Shown here: positions 34,180 to 46,611 of the stretch, in pieces
Layout of the letters: the number at the start of each line of letters is the position of its first letter
Position numbering within the stretch: the stretch's first letter is position 1
Assembly (NCBI GenBank): GCA_035048815.1
Contig: JAUCBN010000005.1
Location: forward strand, 17,634,517 to 17,698,516
DNA: 64,000 bases
From: Abelmoschus esculentus
Taxonomy: Eukaryota; Streptophyta; Magnoliopsida; Malvales; Malvaceae
Reading direction: 5' to 3'
Position numbers and translations under genes: made by a program
Notes under the pieces: generated by a model
Told to the model about the DNA's origin: nothing
Database searches by the model: none
The model's input: the letters and a program-made list of their open reading frames with translations, nothing else

Positions 34180-34985
34180 TTCAACTGGCAGTGAAAAAAG
34201 GTCGTAATACTGGTATCACTAATGAGAATGAGAATGATATCAATCAAGGTGTGGTTGCGGATTTTGACACGCCGATGGATGAGCTTGTGGAAGCCTCATG
34301 TATTATGGAATGGTGAACTTTATGATAAATTCTACGTAACGAGAAGAATCAGGCAAAGGGAACCATCTCTGTCCCATCTCTTCTTTGTATATGGTAATAG
34401 AGACCAATACACCTTTCCCGTACTTGACCGGCTCTGTCCCATCTCTTCTTTGTAGATGATTTGTTTATTTGCTAAGGTGATAGTGAACCAATTGGAGGTA
34501 ATTAGAACCGTGATGGAAAAATTCTGTAGAGCTTCAGGACATGTTGAGATGTAGATGCAACAAAAATTATTTGGATATGTTGATTTTACATTGAATGGTG
34601 AGCATTGGTCTCTCTGATTTGTTGTTTTCTGCTGGTTGCTATGGAAGCAACGTTGTAACGTTCTATTTGATGTGGATTTTGTTCCGAGGGAGGACTTACG
34701 CACTCGTTGAGATCGTTTATCAGTTGAATTTATGCAGGTCTTTGAGACTCCTTCGGTGTTGGGTTCTTCATCGACATCGTCTCCTTCAATATGAATAAGG
34801 CCACATATAGGGTGGGTGAATGCCAACTATGATGGGGAAAGACGTCCGAACAATGGCACGGATGCTATGGGGGTTCTTATCCGGGATGACCAGGGTGGGT
34901 GGTGATTTAGGTTCACACCAAGCGTTGGTTGCTGCTCGGTTCTGGCGGAAGAATTATGGGCAATTCACGGCGGATTCAGAAAAAT
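34180..34985 (+). pseudogene. LINE remnant: RT motif and RNase H
   Basis: Two pieces of a plant L1-type pol. At about 34445-34550: SHLFFVDDLFI (the F-x-DD catalytic box of LINE RT), then after a frameshift FAKVIVNQLEVIRTVMEKF. At 34810-34983: GWVNANYDG, AMGVLIRDDQGGW and SVLAEELWAIHGGF, the RVT_3-type RNase H. A stop follows GGW. A copy of CTGTCCCATCTCTTCTTTGTA occurs at both about 34370 and 34435. Deeply decayed, 5'-truncated. Confidence 0.65.
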
Positions 34986-35525
34986 ATTTCAGGATAGGTA
35001 CATTTAGAATTTTAAAATTTCAGGATGAACACTACAATTTATAAATTTTTTAAAAAATTATGAACTATTTCATAAAATGTTAAGAAATTAAAGGGAAATA
35101 TATGAAATTTAAGGACGATTTAATTTATCCTTTAAAAAACTCAATCCAACTCAAACTTAATTTTTTTATTAAAATATTTAATATGATTAAACCAAACCGA
35201 ATCAAAATCTGATAAGATCAGATAAAATACTTATCTCTAATAAAGTAAGAGCTTAATAGAATTGCAAATTTGTTAGATGTAACGAGTTAAGTGGTTTGAT
35301 TTGAGGGATGGGGTTTATCGAACTATTACAAGAGGCGATATCGATCATTTTGCTAATCAATATTTTAAATATTTTTTCTTGAGATTATAAAAACTTTTGT
35401 TATATTTTTTATTTATTCAATAAAAATAATCAATATTATTATTCATAAAAGTATATATGTAACCAAGTTCGATGTTTAAAACTTAAGGTGTCTTACAACA
35501 TATGTGCGCGGATGTGAAATAAGAA
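34986..35525. other. Intergenic, no gene seen
   Basis: AT-rich; no recognised element. Confidence 0.4.
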
Positions 35526-36171
35526 AGTACTTTTAAAGATATTTATATATTTTAGGGTTAACTATACAAGTAACCACCGAACTATTTCAGAATATTTATT
35601 TTCATTGCTAAATTAAGCAACTTGTTAATTATGTTTTAAATTTATTAAATTAACTTTTTTGTCTTTATCGTTAAAAAATTAATGAATGAGTGGAGGATGA
35701 ATAACATGGCATTTAGTTAGAATTTATAAAATTATATATTAATCAATCTTTGTTGTTTACCAATTATATTAATTTGATCTTAATTTTTAATTTATTTAAT
35801 AAAATTAATCATCTAATTGAATGATGATGTATGTATTAACATTTATCAGTCATCACCTGATTAAATAAATTTATTTTAATTTTAATTTTTTATTTAATAA
35901 TAAATATATTTATTTTCTTCCATCAATGATGAAAAAAAAATCAATAATAAGAGAAAGTGCTTAGCATGCGGTTTAAACCCACATCCTCATAAGCAAAACT
36001 TTATGACTTTATCATTATATATATAAATGCAGTAAATGATAAAAATAAAAAATAAAAATGGTTGAAAATGAATTTAAACTTAAATCATTTAGGATATAAT
36101 AACTAAAAATAAAAAAATTTAAATATATTTCAAGTAATTATTAAAACTAGATTTTGAATAAAAAATTTGAT
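35526..36171. repeat. Tandem unit 1 (about 646 bp), unoccupied
   Basis: Begins TTTTAAAGATATTTATATATTTTAGGG and contains GAATAACATGGCATTTAGTTAG, the empty version of the site into which the 13-kb element inserted in unit 2. Confidence 0.75.
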
Positions 36172-36361
36172 TTAAGTATTTTAAAGATATTTATATATTT
36201 TAGGGTTAATTACACAAGTAGCCACTAAACTATTTCATGATATTTATTTTCATAGCTAAATTAAGCAACTTGTTAATTATGTTCTAAATTTATTAATTTG
36301 ACCTTTTTATCTTTTTCGTTAAAAAATTAATGAATGAATGACGGATGAATAACATGACATT
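36172..36361. repeat. Tandem unit 2, left part
   Basis: Repeats the start of unit 1 up to GAATAACATGACATT, where the Tat-like element begins. The unit resumes at 49675. Confidence 0.75.
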
Positions 36362-39300
36362 TGTAGCGACCCTTTTAAAATCGTAAAATTAATTAAACGC
36401 GGGTAAAAGGGTGTTAGTTTTGAAATAATTGAAAAATTGGGGTTTAATTTAAAAAATGGGAATTTTGATTAAAAAGGGGAAATGTTGGGGAATTTTGATT
36501 AAAAAGGGGAAATGTTGGGAAATTTTGAGAAGGGGATTGAAAATTTTAGGGATTTAAAGAGGTTGGCCCTAATTTAGGAAGCTAGGGTTTAGATTAAAAT
36601 TGATTCGGGAATTCTTTAAAATTAGGGATTTTTGAAAAATCAGAATTTTAGGGATTAAAAAAGGGTTAAAAAAGGTTTTAGAAAAGAGTGGAGTCGCCAC
36701 CGGTCACTTTCGTAGGCCGGAAACCGTAAAAACCAGAGACTCGAAATGATTTAGGTTCGAGAGTCGGTTACGATTAAAAACGGGATTAATGTCTAAAATC
36801 GCCCAAAATTGGCACCTTTACAAAATATCGTCTAATTAATTTTGGAAATTCTATTTTGAAGTGGCATTAAATCGAGATTTGTTTAAAGATTCGAATTCAA
36901 TTTTATTTTTACTGTGTCTTTATTCGAAAGCAACGCATACACTGCCATCGATACGCTAGGAAGACGGGCCCGTTACAACCGAATAAAGACATGATTAATT
37001 AGGTTTATTAATTAAAAAAGGTGTGAATTGCAAAAAAAATAATGTAAACTGAATATGTAAAATGATTACAACAAGTAAATACAAAGTACAAATAAAGGCA
37101 TGACAACAATAAAACATGATAGAAATAGATCCAAAAATATATAATGAAATAAGATGCATGGCAAAATAAATAAAAACATAATAAAATACATATGTACAAA
37201 TACAAATACATGAATAACAATAACAAAGTGCATAAATAATAAAAAGATGCATGGAAAAATAAGTAAGCAAAATTAACATGAGATAAGATATACAAAATTG
37301 CATATACATAATAAAAGCACGGTAAATAAATATGTACATCATAAAAAATATGAACAATAAAATGCATAAATTAAAAACATAGTAAAAATAAAATATAAAC
37401 AAAGAAATAAATAAATACAGATTCATGGTATAATAAATAAATAAATATGAAGCATAAATTAAACATGCTAGATAAAATAAATAAAAGATATATATATATA
37501 TAAAAGGAAGAAAATAAGCTTCTGGAAACGACCAGATTGCAAATTTTTAAAAACTTCTAAACCCTCGAAACACTATTTTGAAGCGAGAAAGGGTTTAAAA
37601 GTAATCCTCAAGACACGGAGGGACCGAAAAGTAAATAGCCCATTTTGATAAGGATGATTAACCGAAATCAGTGACTAAATTGTAAGACGTTTCAAAAACA
37701 GGGGGACCGGGGGAGTTATTTGATGGACATGCGAGGATTTAAAAAAATAATAAACTCGTTTTTATAACTTGAAGTAAGTATAAAACACACAAAAAAAAAT
37801 CAAACACTCCCCCTTTGACTCATTTTAAACTAAACCGAAAATCATAACCCCTTTATTTTCTCTCATATGTTCTTGCTAAACCCAACAAGAGGATAAATGT
37901 TCATCCTTATTCAAAACCAAAACCCAGGAACCACCATAAGATTTCCAGATTCTGGCCGTGTCGGCCGCCGCTAGTGGCGGCCGGTGAAGTGAAAACACAC
38001 AAGACTCTTCTTTTTTTCGAATCCGAAATAAAACCTCTTTCTCTATTTCGAAAAAACAAAAAAACACGTCTATTCCTTTGAAACCAGATTTAAAAAATGT
38101 TCGGATTTAAGAAGAGAAAAATACCGAGACTCCCTCGTTAGATCTCAAAGGATGGAACGACTTCTCCTTTCCTCGGCTCACCAAATGGCACGGTGGCCAA
38201 AGCTTATTACCGGAGGAAGCGACGAGGGACGATGATCCGAGACCGAACGTGGGTAAGAAAAAAACGATTCCCTAACCCTTCTATTTAATGCATGCAAAAG
38301 AATAAGAGGGTATACCTCTGAAATATTTTTTTTCTATTGATTTTGAATGGTTCCCCGAGAGAGTTACAATCATTTTTGAATCGATTTATAATACCGATTT
38401 TACATGAATTTTCAAAAGTGGAAAATCAGTCTAAAATCCTATTGGCTCTGCTTCGATTTGGCTCTATTCATGTGTGTTCTGATTTCTCTGATATTTGGCC
38501 TCTGAATATTCGATGATGATCCTCTAAATTTGTTGGTATTTCGTACTCTGAAAATTTTCATTGTTGCTATGTACGTTTCTGACCATATTTTTTGTTTTCT
38601 TGTACATGTGGTGCTGGTGGTCGGAGCGGTGATCGGCCGGTGAAAACGGAAGGGTTGTCTTCTGACCATATTTTTTGTTTTCTTGTACATGTGGTGTTGG
38701 TGGTCGGAGCGGTGATCGGCCGATAAAAACGGAAGGGTTGTCTGGGAGCTGAATGGTTTTGTGCGTGCAAGTGACGCGCGCGTGGGGTAAGGGAAACGTC
38801 GCGTGTGGGCGCCTGGAGAGTTAAATGGTCCTTCGTCCGCTTTGATCTGATCCGTTGGATTTGAATCAGATCCAACGACCCAAAATGGGTTGCGCAAGAC
38901 AAAAGAATGGATTAGGCTAGGGTTTCTCATATAATTACCCGGTTTGGGCTCATTGTTGTGGGCTTGTAATATTAGTCAGTAGGCTGTTATAAGAATTATT
39001 AGTACTATTTTTTGGGCTGAATTATTTATTTACATTTTGGGTTTTGTAATATTATTATTGGACTGTTATAAAATATTTGTTTGAGTTTTTATTGGATCTG
39101 ATTTATAATAAAAGAAATAATAATAATAAAACTGATAATAATAATAATAATAATAATAACTAAAAAACAAAATATTATATACATAAAATATTAGATAATA
39201 TATAGTTTGATTTTTTAGCTTATAATAATATTATTAGTAATAAGTAATAAAAATAAGTGAAGCCGAATATTAATTTAAGAAGTAGGAAAAGGTAAGGAAA

Positions 39301-39545
39301 ATAAGCTTATTTTTAATACTAAAATAGTAGTATTTTTGTATATATATATATATATATTTTAAAATATGTGAATATAGTATGTATACAACAATATTTTTTG
39401 GATTTTCAATTAAAAACACATATAATAATGAAATAACTTTTTTGATTTTTGATTGATTTTTTTGTTTAACAACTACAAGCCCGTTATTGAGAATTGAAAC
39501 AAAATTAAAATCGAGTTTTAACCCCGGATAAAATTAATGATTACA
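36362..39545 (-). repeat. Tat-like LTR, 3' copy
   Basis: 3184 bases. Includes an extra tandem 83-base duplication (38578-38660 and 38661-38743) and an extra copy of a roughly 34-base AATTTTGATTAAAAAGGGGA unit (about 36438-36510), both single in the other LTR. Long frames at 36995-37426 are AT-rich low-complexity and not considered genes. Confidence 0.85.
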
Positions 39546-39908
39546 GTTGTCCCTATTTGCTTATCTTTGTAAAACAATGATAAAACAAAGACAATAAGTA
39601 CACTTCCCTGTTCGAAGAGTCTATTTCGAAAGCCCTTTTTCTGCAACTTTGATAACCCTTTCGTTCCTTGATTTCCTGATTATCTTGCCACGGACGATAT
39701 TTCGTCTTGAGACCACCTGCACACATCAAAAGAAAACTTTAATTCCCCTATTTAAATATTTTGAGCAAATTTAAAGATTTTGAGCTCTGAGTCCCCCCTC
39801 TATGAAACTTTAAGCTCTAAACTATTTGAAATGTTGATCATTTCTCCTTAGAATCCACATCTTTGAGATGCTTTGATTTTTGATCCTTACAGCATCTGAC
39901 GGTCCTTG

Positions 39909-40240
39909 GCTTCGAGCGTATACCGTGATGGGCGACCCCTCTCTTCGAGCATATATCGTAAAGTATGACCCCCTCTTCAGGCGTATGTCATAATGAATGG
40001 TCCCTCTCTTCAAGCGTATACCATGGTGGGCGACCCCTCTCTTCGAGCGTATGTCATAAAGCATGACCCTCCTCTTCGGGCGTATGTCATAGTGAACGGT
40101 CCCTCTCTTCGAGCGTATAACGTGGTCGGTGACCCCTCTCTTCGAGCGTATGTCACAAAGCATGACCCCCCTCTTCGGGCGTATGTCGCAAAGCATGACC
40201 CCCCTCTTCGGGCATATGTCATAGTGAACTATCTTGGTGG
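39909..40240. repeat. 33-bp tandem array with 3-unit higher order
   Basis: Ten units starting CTTCGAGCGTATGTC. Three unit types (ending near GGGCGACCCCTCT, AGCATGACCCCCCT, GAACGGTCCCTCT) follow the order A B C A B C A B B C, a roughly 99-base higher-order repeat. It lies between gag and the 3' LTR. The unit length is a multiple of three, so frames stay open on both strands by arithmetic, not by selection. Confidence 0.8.
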
Positions 40241-40330
40241 AAAGTGATATCTTTCTTAGAGGCTCTCCACAAAAACATTGGTTCTTTGAGTTTGAGGAAC
40301 CCCAATATGGTATCCCGATTTTTTATCGTC

Positions 40331-40429
40331 TTTTCTCACACATTTTTTTTTCTCTCTTTCATTTCTTGTTCTTCTCTTTCTCTTTTCCTCATTTGTTTGT
40401 TCTTTCTTTTTCTTTTTCTTTTTAAATAT
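40331..40429. repeat. Pyrimidine-rich run 1
   Basis: T and C make up nearly all bases. In element sense it is a polypurine run. Confidence 0.6.
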
Positions 40430-40740
40430 CCTTAAGGAAGAATCAAATTGATAAATTTGCTTTTAGAAAAGCATCTTTAAGGAAAGATCAAACTAAGAAG
40501 TTTGTTTTGAGGAAAACATCCTTAAGAAAGGATCCAATTGATAAATTTGCTTTGAGAAAAGCATCCTTAAGGAAGGATCAAACTAAGAAGTTTGCTTTGA
40601 GAAAAGTATCCTAAAGGAAGGATCAAACTAAGAAATTTATCCTTAAGAAATGATCAAATTTGTAATTTATCGTTAAGGAAGGATCAAATTAAGAAATCTG
40701 AGTTTTAAGAAAAACATCCTTAAAAAAGGATTAAGTTTAA
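40430..40740. repeat. 45-bp tandem array
   Basis: Four full 45-base units starting CCTTAAGGAAGRATCAAA and ending GAAAAGCAT, alternating AATTGATAAATTTG and AACTAAGAAGTTTG versions, then shortened (about 30) and lengthened units. It lies directly beside the 33-base array but has no sequence in common with it. Confidence 0.75.
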
Positions 40741-42965
40741 AGTTCAAAAATAAAGTGGTATCTTGCTTAAAGAATACCTGGATATCTCATAAAAAGATAG
40801 TATCTCGCTTTAGAGAATGTCTAATATCTCATCTGGATGTCTCAATATTTGATCGTCTTGACACAAAAAAGCTCGTTGCCCCCAAATAACCAAATTTTGG
40901 AAGTCTTTTGAAAACCAAGATTATGTAATTCGAATGACCTTGATTCTTTGTTGAGATTCATTTCTCTTCTCGTGGAACTGTAAATCAAGTCTTTGATCAA
41001 TTTTCAAAATTCCTGTTTAAAAATGAGCAAAATGCAATGATGACATAAATTAGAATGTTCGTGATGCATGGATATCTAACCTAAATGATGCATGAATGTT
41101 ATTTTTTTCTTTTTCTTTCTTCTTGGAGGATAGGCTCTCGCTTTCTATTTATTGAGCTCATCAGGCTTTCATCCTTGTTGGATCATCATCCTTCACCTTG
41201 CCTTGAAAGGAGACCATCATCTTGTGTTGATCAGAACAAAATCTCATGCCTTCTGTAATTCAAATAGCTTTCACTTGGTTGACTATGACACACTTGAGTT
41301 ATTTGCCTCTGAATTCAATTATACTCAGTTTATGATAATAGCTCTCAATCTCGTATTCAGGCTTGGATCATTTAAGGCATATCTTCAACTTGTTCATTGT
41401 GGGTTATTCTTTTTGTATTCTGCTTGATTCTTATCTTTGGGACATCTGACTGACCATATTTATGCCCCATCATAACTTTTGCCCCTAAAAGATTTGTTGC
41501 TTACTCGAGCAATCCTTGATTGACCTGAACCCACAAAAGATATTATCTTACAGATAAAGTTGTCTCTTCGACAAATATCTCATATTGTACATTGCCTCTT
41601 CTTCTTGGGCCATCAAAGATGATCATTTACATCAACCACCTTGCATTTTGAAAATCTTTTTAAAAAATATTTTATTAAAAAAAACATTTTCTAATTGTAA
41701 GTAAAACAATATATATGTTTTGGAAAATCCAAAAATTAGAAGAGAAAAGGAATAAAGAAACATGGGTTCCTTGGATATCAAATACAAGAGTGCCTTGGAC
41801 TCAACTCTCCACGTTCGGTTTTCAAACTTTGAAAGTTGTGACGATATTTGAAGTTTTGTAATTCTCTTCAGATTGCTCGGTTCATCCTCATGATTATAAT
41901 ATTTACTCAATCTATTCGAAAACTACTCCTTCTAGTTCTCAATACTTTTCTCCTTTTATATATTCAAACTTTCCATACTTTCCCCGCTAGTATCTTCTTG
42001 AGAATTCGAAGTGTGCTTCAGACTACGTCTAGCTATAGGAGATTTTTTTTTTCTTTCTATCTCTTTCTTTTTTTCCATCCCTTTTTTTCTTTTCCTTCTT
42101 TTTTCTTTTCTTTTTCTTTTTCTCTCACATCTATTATTTTTCTTTTTCTTCATTTTTCTTTTAAAAGTTCGAGAAATCAACTCATCATAGTCCTTTGTCT
42201 CGAAGGTAATGATGGAGCATACAACAAAACTCCGAATTACTTGGCATAGTCATGAACTTGAAAATATTTCCATCACTCATGAAGTGAATACTTTGGATGG
42301 TGCATTGATACCTTATTAGGTCTATCACTTCAGCGGAGTGCCCCGAATACTTCTACACTCTTGTTTAAATATACCTATTATCAGGTTTCGAATATTGGAG
42401 TGCTTTTGTTTAATCTTTGTTCTCTTCTTTCTTTTTCTCTTCTCTTTCTTTTCTTTTTCTTTCTTTTCTTTTTTTTCTTCCTTTTTTTTCTTTTTTTTTT
42501 CTTTTTCTTTTTCTTCTTAGATGCATTTTGGGTTCTCCTGGGGAAATTCTCAAGCTCAAAAACTTTATTGGGCTTTTCTATGAGATTTTCTTATCATCGA
42601 ACATCACTGAAGGAGTAGCAATCTCATTTCTTGTGCATTACTGACCAAAGCTACTGATTAAGAAACCGTACTTCATCGTAATCACCACGTTCCAACACTT
42701 TCTGAACCTACGTCACAAAAAGCATGTGACATCAAAGGAACTCCGAGAGAAAGAAGGAAAACACATATGTTTTAAAAAATACGCGTTCTTTCATTGAAGT
42801 GACAAAAAGCAAACACAACATAAGCCCTTACAAAAAGGTATTTGTTACTTTCGGGCAAACAGTAACAAAGTTAATTGATGCATTACTTTAAAAGAAAAAC
42901 TTAAAATACAAGGAGGCAGAAAATGAACATCCAAATTCAGAGATTAGAATCTCCCCAAAGATCAT
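40741..42965. other. Tat-like interior without pol
   Basis: On the element strand this is where protease, RT, RNase H and integrase should be. I find no catalytic motif or long frame. It holds two more pyrimidine-rich runs (42038-42175, 42408-42522) and otherwise unassigned sequence. Confidence 0.55.
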
Positions 42966-45486
42966 GCCCTCCACTCTTTTTTAAAACTTCAGAACACCGG
43001 CCTCAATCAGTCCTTGAACCTTATTCCTCAAAGCTCCACAATTCTCTATTGTGTGGCATGTTCTCCCCGTATGATAGTCACATATGGCATTGACATCATA
43101 TTCTTCAGGCTAAGGAGGATCCTTTGGCTTAGAATGTATCAGAGTCAAAAGTTTCTTCTCAAATAGTATTGGGAGCAACTCGGTATAGGTCATAGGAATC
43201 GGATGAAGCACCTTTGTAGGTTTTGTATATCTTGAACCAAGAGCATAGGGACGGCCCTGAGATTGATTGGTTGACTGAGAACTCACCACATAGACATGAG
43301 AGTCTTCCTCTTTCTGAGAAGTTGGCTATAAGGGTCCTTCATCTTTCCCTTCTTAATAGCATACTCGATGCATTCTCCGGTCATAACCAATTCTGTAAAA
43401 CTACTGATAGAGTGCCTTAACAAGTGATCGTGCAACACTCTCTCTAATGTATCCACAAACATTTTTGAGAAAGTTCACTTTCGTCGAGCGGAGGTTGTAC
43501 TTGTGCTGCGGCATCATGCCTACGTTAAGCGTACTCTCGAAGGCTTTCATTATGCCCTTGTTCCATCCCTTGTAGCATGAGTCGATTTGGAATCATATCG
43601 GTTACGTGCTTATATTGGTTTGTGAAAGCTTTGGCCAGATCCTTCCATGACTTAATTTGAGCACGGGTTAACTAATTATACCACCTTGTGGCAGATCCCA
43701 CCATACTATCCTGGAAAGAGTGGATTAACAACTTCTCATTATTGGTAAAGCCCATCATTTTTCGGCAAAACAGAGTTATATGTACGATAGGGCAAGTCGT
43801 CCCATCAAACTTCTCAAAATCTGGGGTCTTGAACTTATAAGGGATCTTTAAACCTAAAACCAGACTAAGCTCACTGACATTCAACCCATATCATTCTTGT
43901 TCATCCTCTTTTATCTGAAGCTTGTCTTCAAACTCGTTCTTGGTTTCCTCTAATTGCTTCGAAAATTGAACCTTTAATTTTTCTAACTCATCGAAGTTTG
44001 AAATGTCATCCCCAAAATCTTCTACATTAGTGAAAGCCACACCTGGTGGGGCTTGGGTAGAGGCACCGGCTTGAAGAGATGATATTACTACTCTTTGTAA
44101 AGGTCTAGAAGTGTGATCAACAAAAACGGGAGGGCACGAGGGGTCTTCAACAGAACATTTCTTTTGTTGGTTGTAAAACTAAAATTGATTTTGATATAAC
44201 AAATAAATGTAAGGATCATTTTTTAAATAACTTTTTGGTCCTTAAGTCAAAGGTTGCTCTTTAAGTCGAAACCAAGAACTTTGAAATACTCTTACAAGCC
44301 ATTTTTACACGAGGGTATCGATACCACGAGGAAAGGTATCGATACACCTGGGATTTTTCAAGGCTTGTTCTTGAGAACAAGAACAGGTATCAAAACAAGG
44401 TTCAGTACCAAAACTTTCTGCCAACCCAAGTTTCGATACCTGTATCGAAACAGCTTGGGTAAATTTTCAAATTATTTTTAATTTTAAATATACGACTCCT
44501 GGTATCGATACAGGTATCGATACACCCTTAATCTCCAACGGCTATTTTCAAGCATTTAATGAGTCGACCGTTGGTGTTAGTTAAATTTTGAATGATGGTT
44601 AGCCTGTATCGAAACAGGGTTTGATACCGAGCATCACAGAAACTTTTTGTATCGAAATAGGTTTTGATACACCCCTTATTAAATGCACAACGACTCTTTC
44701 TTTTCTTAGCATGTTTCGAAACAGGTACCCCGTGTTTCGATACCACCTGTTGCAGAGTGTATTTATGATAGAAAGATAAAGGTCCAACGTCTATATTTAC
44801 TTTCCCAACAACTTCAACGGTTAGAAATCAATGAGAAGGTATAAAAAGAAGTATTTTCAAAAGCATCATAATAGAATTGATCCTCAAGCAAAATCCAAGC
44901 ACATCAATCCAACTCAAAGCACTTTATTGCATATTCTTGCTCCCAACTCTTGTAATTTCACTTTGATCTTTTGTAATCTGAGTTTGGGGAGAGTTTGTTT
45001 GTAATTGGGGCAATATATTTCTTGTGAGAGAACCTTTATTTTCCTACTTATCCCTTGTATTATCTTGTGAGGATTGAGCCAATTATTTGGTAGAAGAATT
45101 GATTCGAATTATAACAGTTATCCCTTGAACCGAGAAAAAGGTTGAATTCATTAGTGAATTAATTTCAAAATCCTTAGTGGGAGCTAAGGTAGTAGATATA
45201 GAGCTTGTTTGAAGCTTGAACCACTATAAATCTCGTGTCCTTTAAATTCTAGCATTTTACCGAAAATTTCCAACTCAAAATTTTAATTACCAATTCACCC
45301 CCTATTGGCCATACTTCAAGATCGATCAACTCAACATTGGTCTTCCACTTTCTTTAGTCCTAGCAATCGAGCAATTTCTTTCATCATGTCTTGTTGAGAC
45401 TTGATCATCGAATCTCCTAATTCTTTTCGAGTACGCTCTAATTTCCCCATAAGGTTGGCTTCTAAATTGGCAAAGTCTTCTTCCAT
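42966..45486 (-). pseudogene. Tat-lineage gag, interrupted by a solo LTR
   Basis: Starts MEEDFANLEANLMGKLERTR with a coiled-coil-like N-terminus (45338-45486), is interrupted by a solo LTR (44165-45337), and resumes at 44164. The retrotransposon gag domain follows with IPYKFKTPDFEKFDGTTCP, LFCRKMMGF, LLIHSFQDSMVGSATRWY, SWKDLAKAF and the P-N-R-L block. Then come HPIPMTYTELLPILF and a CDYHTGRTCHTIENC cluster, typical of Tat/Ogre gag. Several stops (after RWYN, after EYA, after KDPP) and frameshifts. It would have made the particle protein. Confidence 0.8.
44165..45337 (+). mobile_element. Solo LTR, SIRE-like family
   Basis: Starts TGTTGG...TTGATTTTGATATAAC and ends CAATTCACCCCCTATTGG...CTCAACA, like the LTR at 24749 but clearly a different subfamily. 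It carries many TATCGATA and TTTCGATA palindromes (44300-44760). A clean target duplication is not evident. Confidence 0.65.
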
Positions 45487-45684
45487 TAGCCCTTCTCGGT
45501 TTTTGGTAAAGTGCAAGCAAGAAACCTTCAATTACGGACACGAGATCCCAAAATTAACCTCCTTGTTTAATTAATTAATGCATGATATATGCTATGAGAT
45601 GCATGAGATGTATGCATGAATGCAAGTAAAGGTGTCGATCCCGCTAGTGATCGCCCTTTGAGCAACTTTCACCGATTAAGATCT
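45487..45684. other. Tat-like leader, near side
   Basis: Untranslated leader next to the gag start on the element strand; no motif recognised. Confidence 0.35.
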
Positions 45685-46030
45685 TAATGCCCCTTTATTA
45701 TTTCTTTTTATTATTTCTTTTTTCTTTTTCCTATCTTTTATTTATTTTTTTCTCTTTTTTCTCTCTCTACCTTCTTTCTTCTTTCTTTCTTCTCTCGATT
45801 TTCTTTTACTCTTTTTCTCTATTCTCATTGTTTTTTTTTCTTCTTATTTTCTTGTTTTCTTCTTTTTTCCCCTCGTTTCTTTTTCTTATATTTTCTCTCT
45901 TTTTTTTTTCTTTTTTTTCCTCTCAACTTTCTTTTTCCTTAGTTTTATTTCTCTTAAGATTTTCTTTTTCCTATTTCTATTTTTTCTTATTTTTCTTCTC
46001 TTTTCATCTGTCTTTCTATTTTTGCTTTTA
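45685..46030. repeat. Pyrimidine-rich run in leader, 345 bp
   Basis: Nearly only T and C for about 345 bases. Read as protein it gives only Phe, Leu, Ser and Tyr, so the open frame is an artefact. On the element strand it is a long purine run between the PBS and gag. Confidence 0.7.
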
Positions 46031-46591
46031 AACCTCTAAACATGGTGAAAGCCTATAATTGGACAAACCACTTAGATCAACACCTTGATGCAAAAATGCA
46101 AGCAAGATGGGAGACAAAACAAACCTATGAATCTCATCTAAAAGAACCTAGGTTAACTACATTGCTCTAATTGGGTAGGTTGACTAGATTCTCTAAATGC
46201 AGTTTTGGTTCTACGAGGTACCCAAATTGTCTTCGTTGTCCTCTTCTAAGAGTAGCAAGGCCCCCGATCATCATCATCCATTATAGGCTCATCTTGATCG
46301 AGTTCAATTTAGGGGGACCCTTTCGCTATGCCCCAACGAAGGAACAATGTCCTTACGAAAGCATAGGGTAATCGAGCCCCGAAGGTACTTTGCTAGGCCC
46401 ATACGAAAGAACAATATCCTTACGAAAGCACTAGCATTTTTCCCCCACTTAGAGAGACGAGTTTGAATGATATTTAGGAAACCTCAAATTAATAAACAAA
46501 TGATAATTTAATTGCCACTTTAGTTCACAACTTCCAAAATTAATTAAGCGATAATTTGAAAACAAGGTTTGACTCGTTTGTTTAAAAAACT

Positions 46592-46609
46592 TCCCCAGTG
46601 GAGTCGCCA
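46592..46609 (-). other. Primer-binding site, Tat-type
   Basis: On the minus strand TGGCGACTCCACTGGGGA lies two bases after the right LTR. Its complement ends in CCA like a tRNA 3' end. The string is typical of Tat/Ogre elements; tRNA-Arg is the usual primer in that group. Confidence 0.7.
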
Positions 46610-46611
46610 AC

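Noticed and set aside
36995..37426. Long hydrophobic minus-strand frame, repeated at 47218-47619
   Set aside because: It lies in AT-rich LTR sequence composed of ATAATAAAAACATA-type repeats. Its Tyr/Phe/Ile/Leu composition follows from base bias and it drifts between the two LTR copies.
39822..40247. Frames with regular 11-residue repeats on both strands, as if a repeat protein
   Set aside because: The 33-base unit length keeps every frame open. The array is in the 3' region of a retroelement and no start or domain supports coding.
39909..40740. Possible CRISPR-like array
   Set aside because: Units are contiguous without unique spacers and the context is a plant retroelement.
45687..46031. 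114-codon frame of Phe, Leu and Ser
   Set aside because: It is the translation of a T/C tract.
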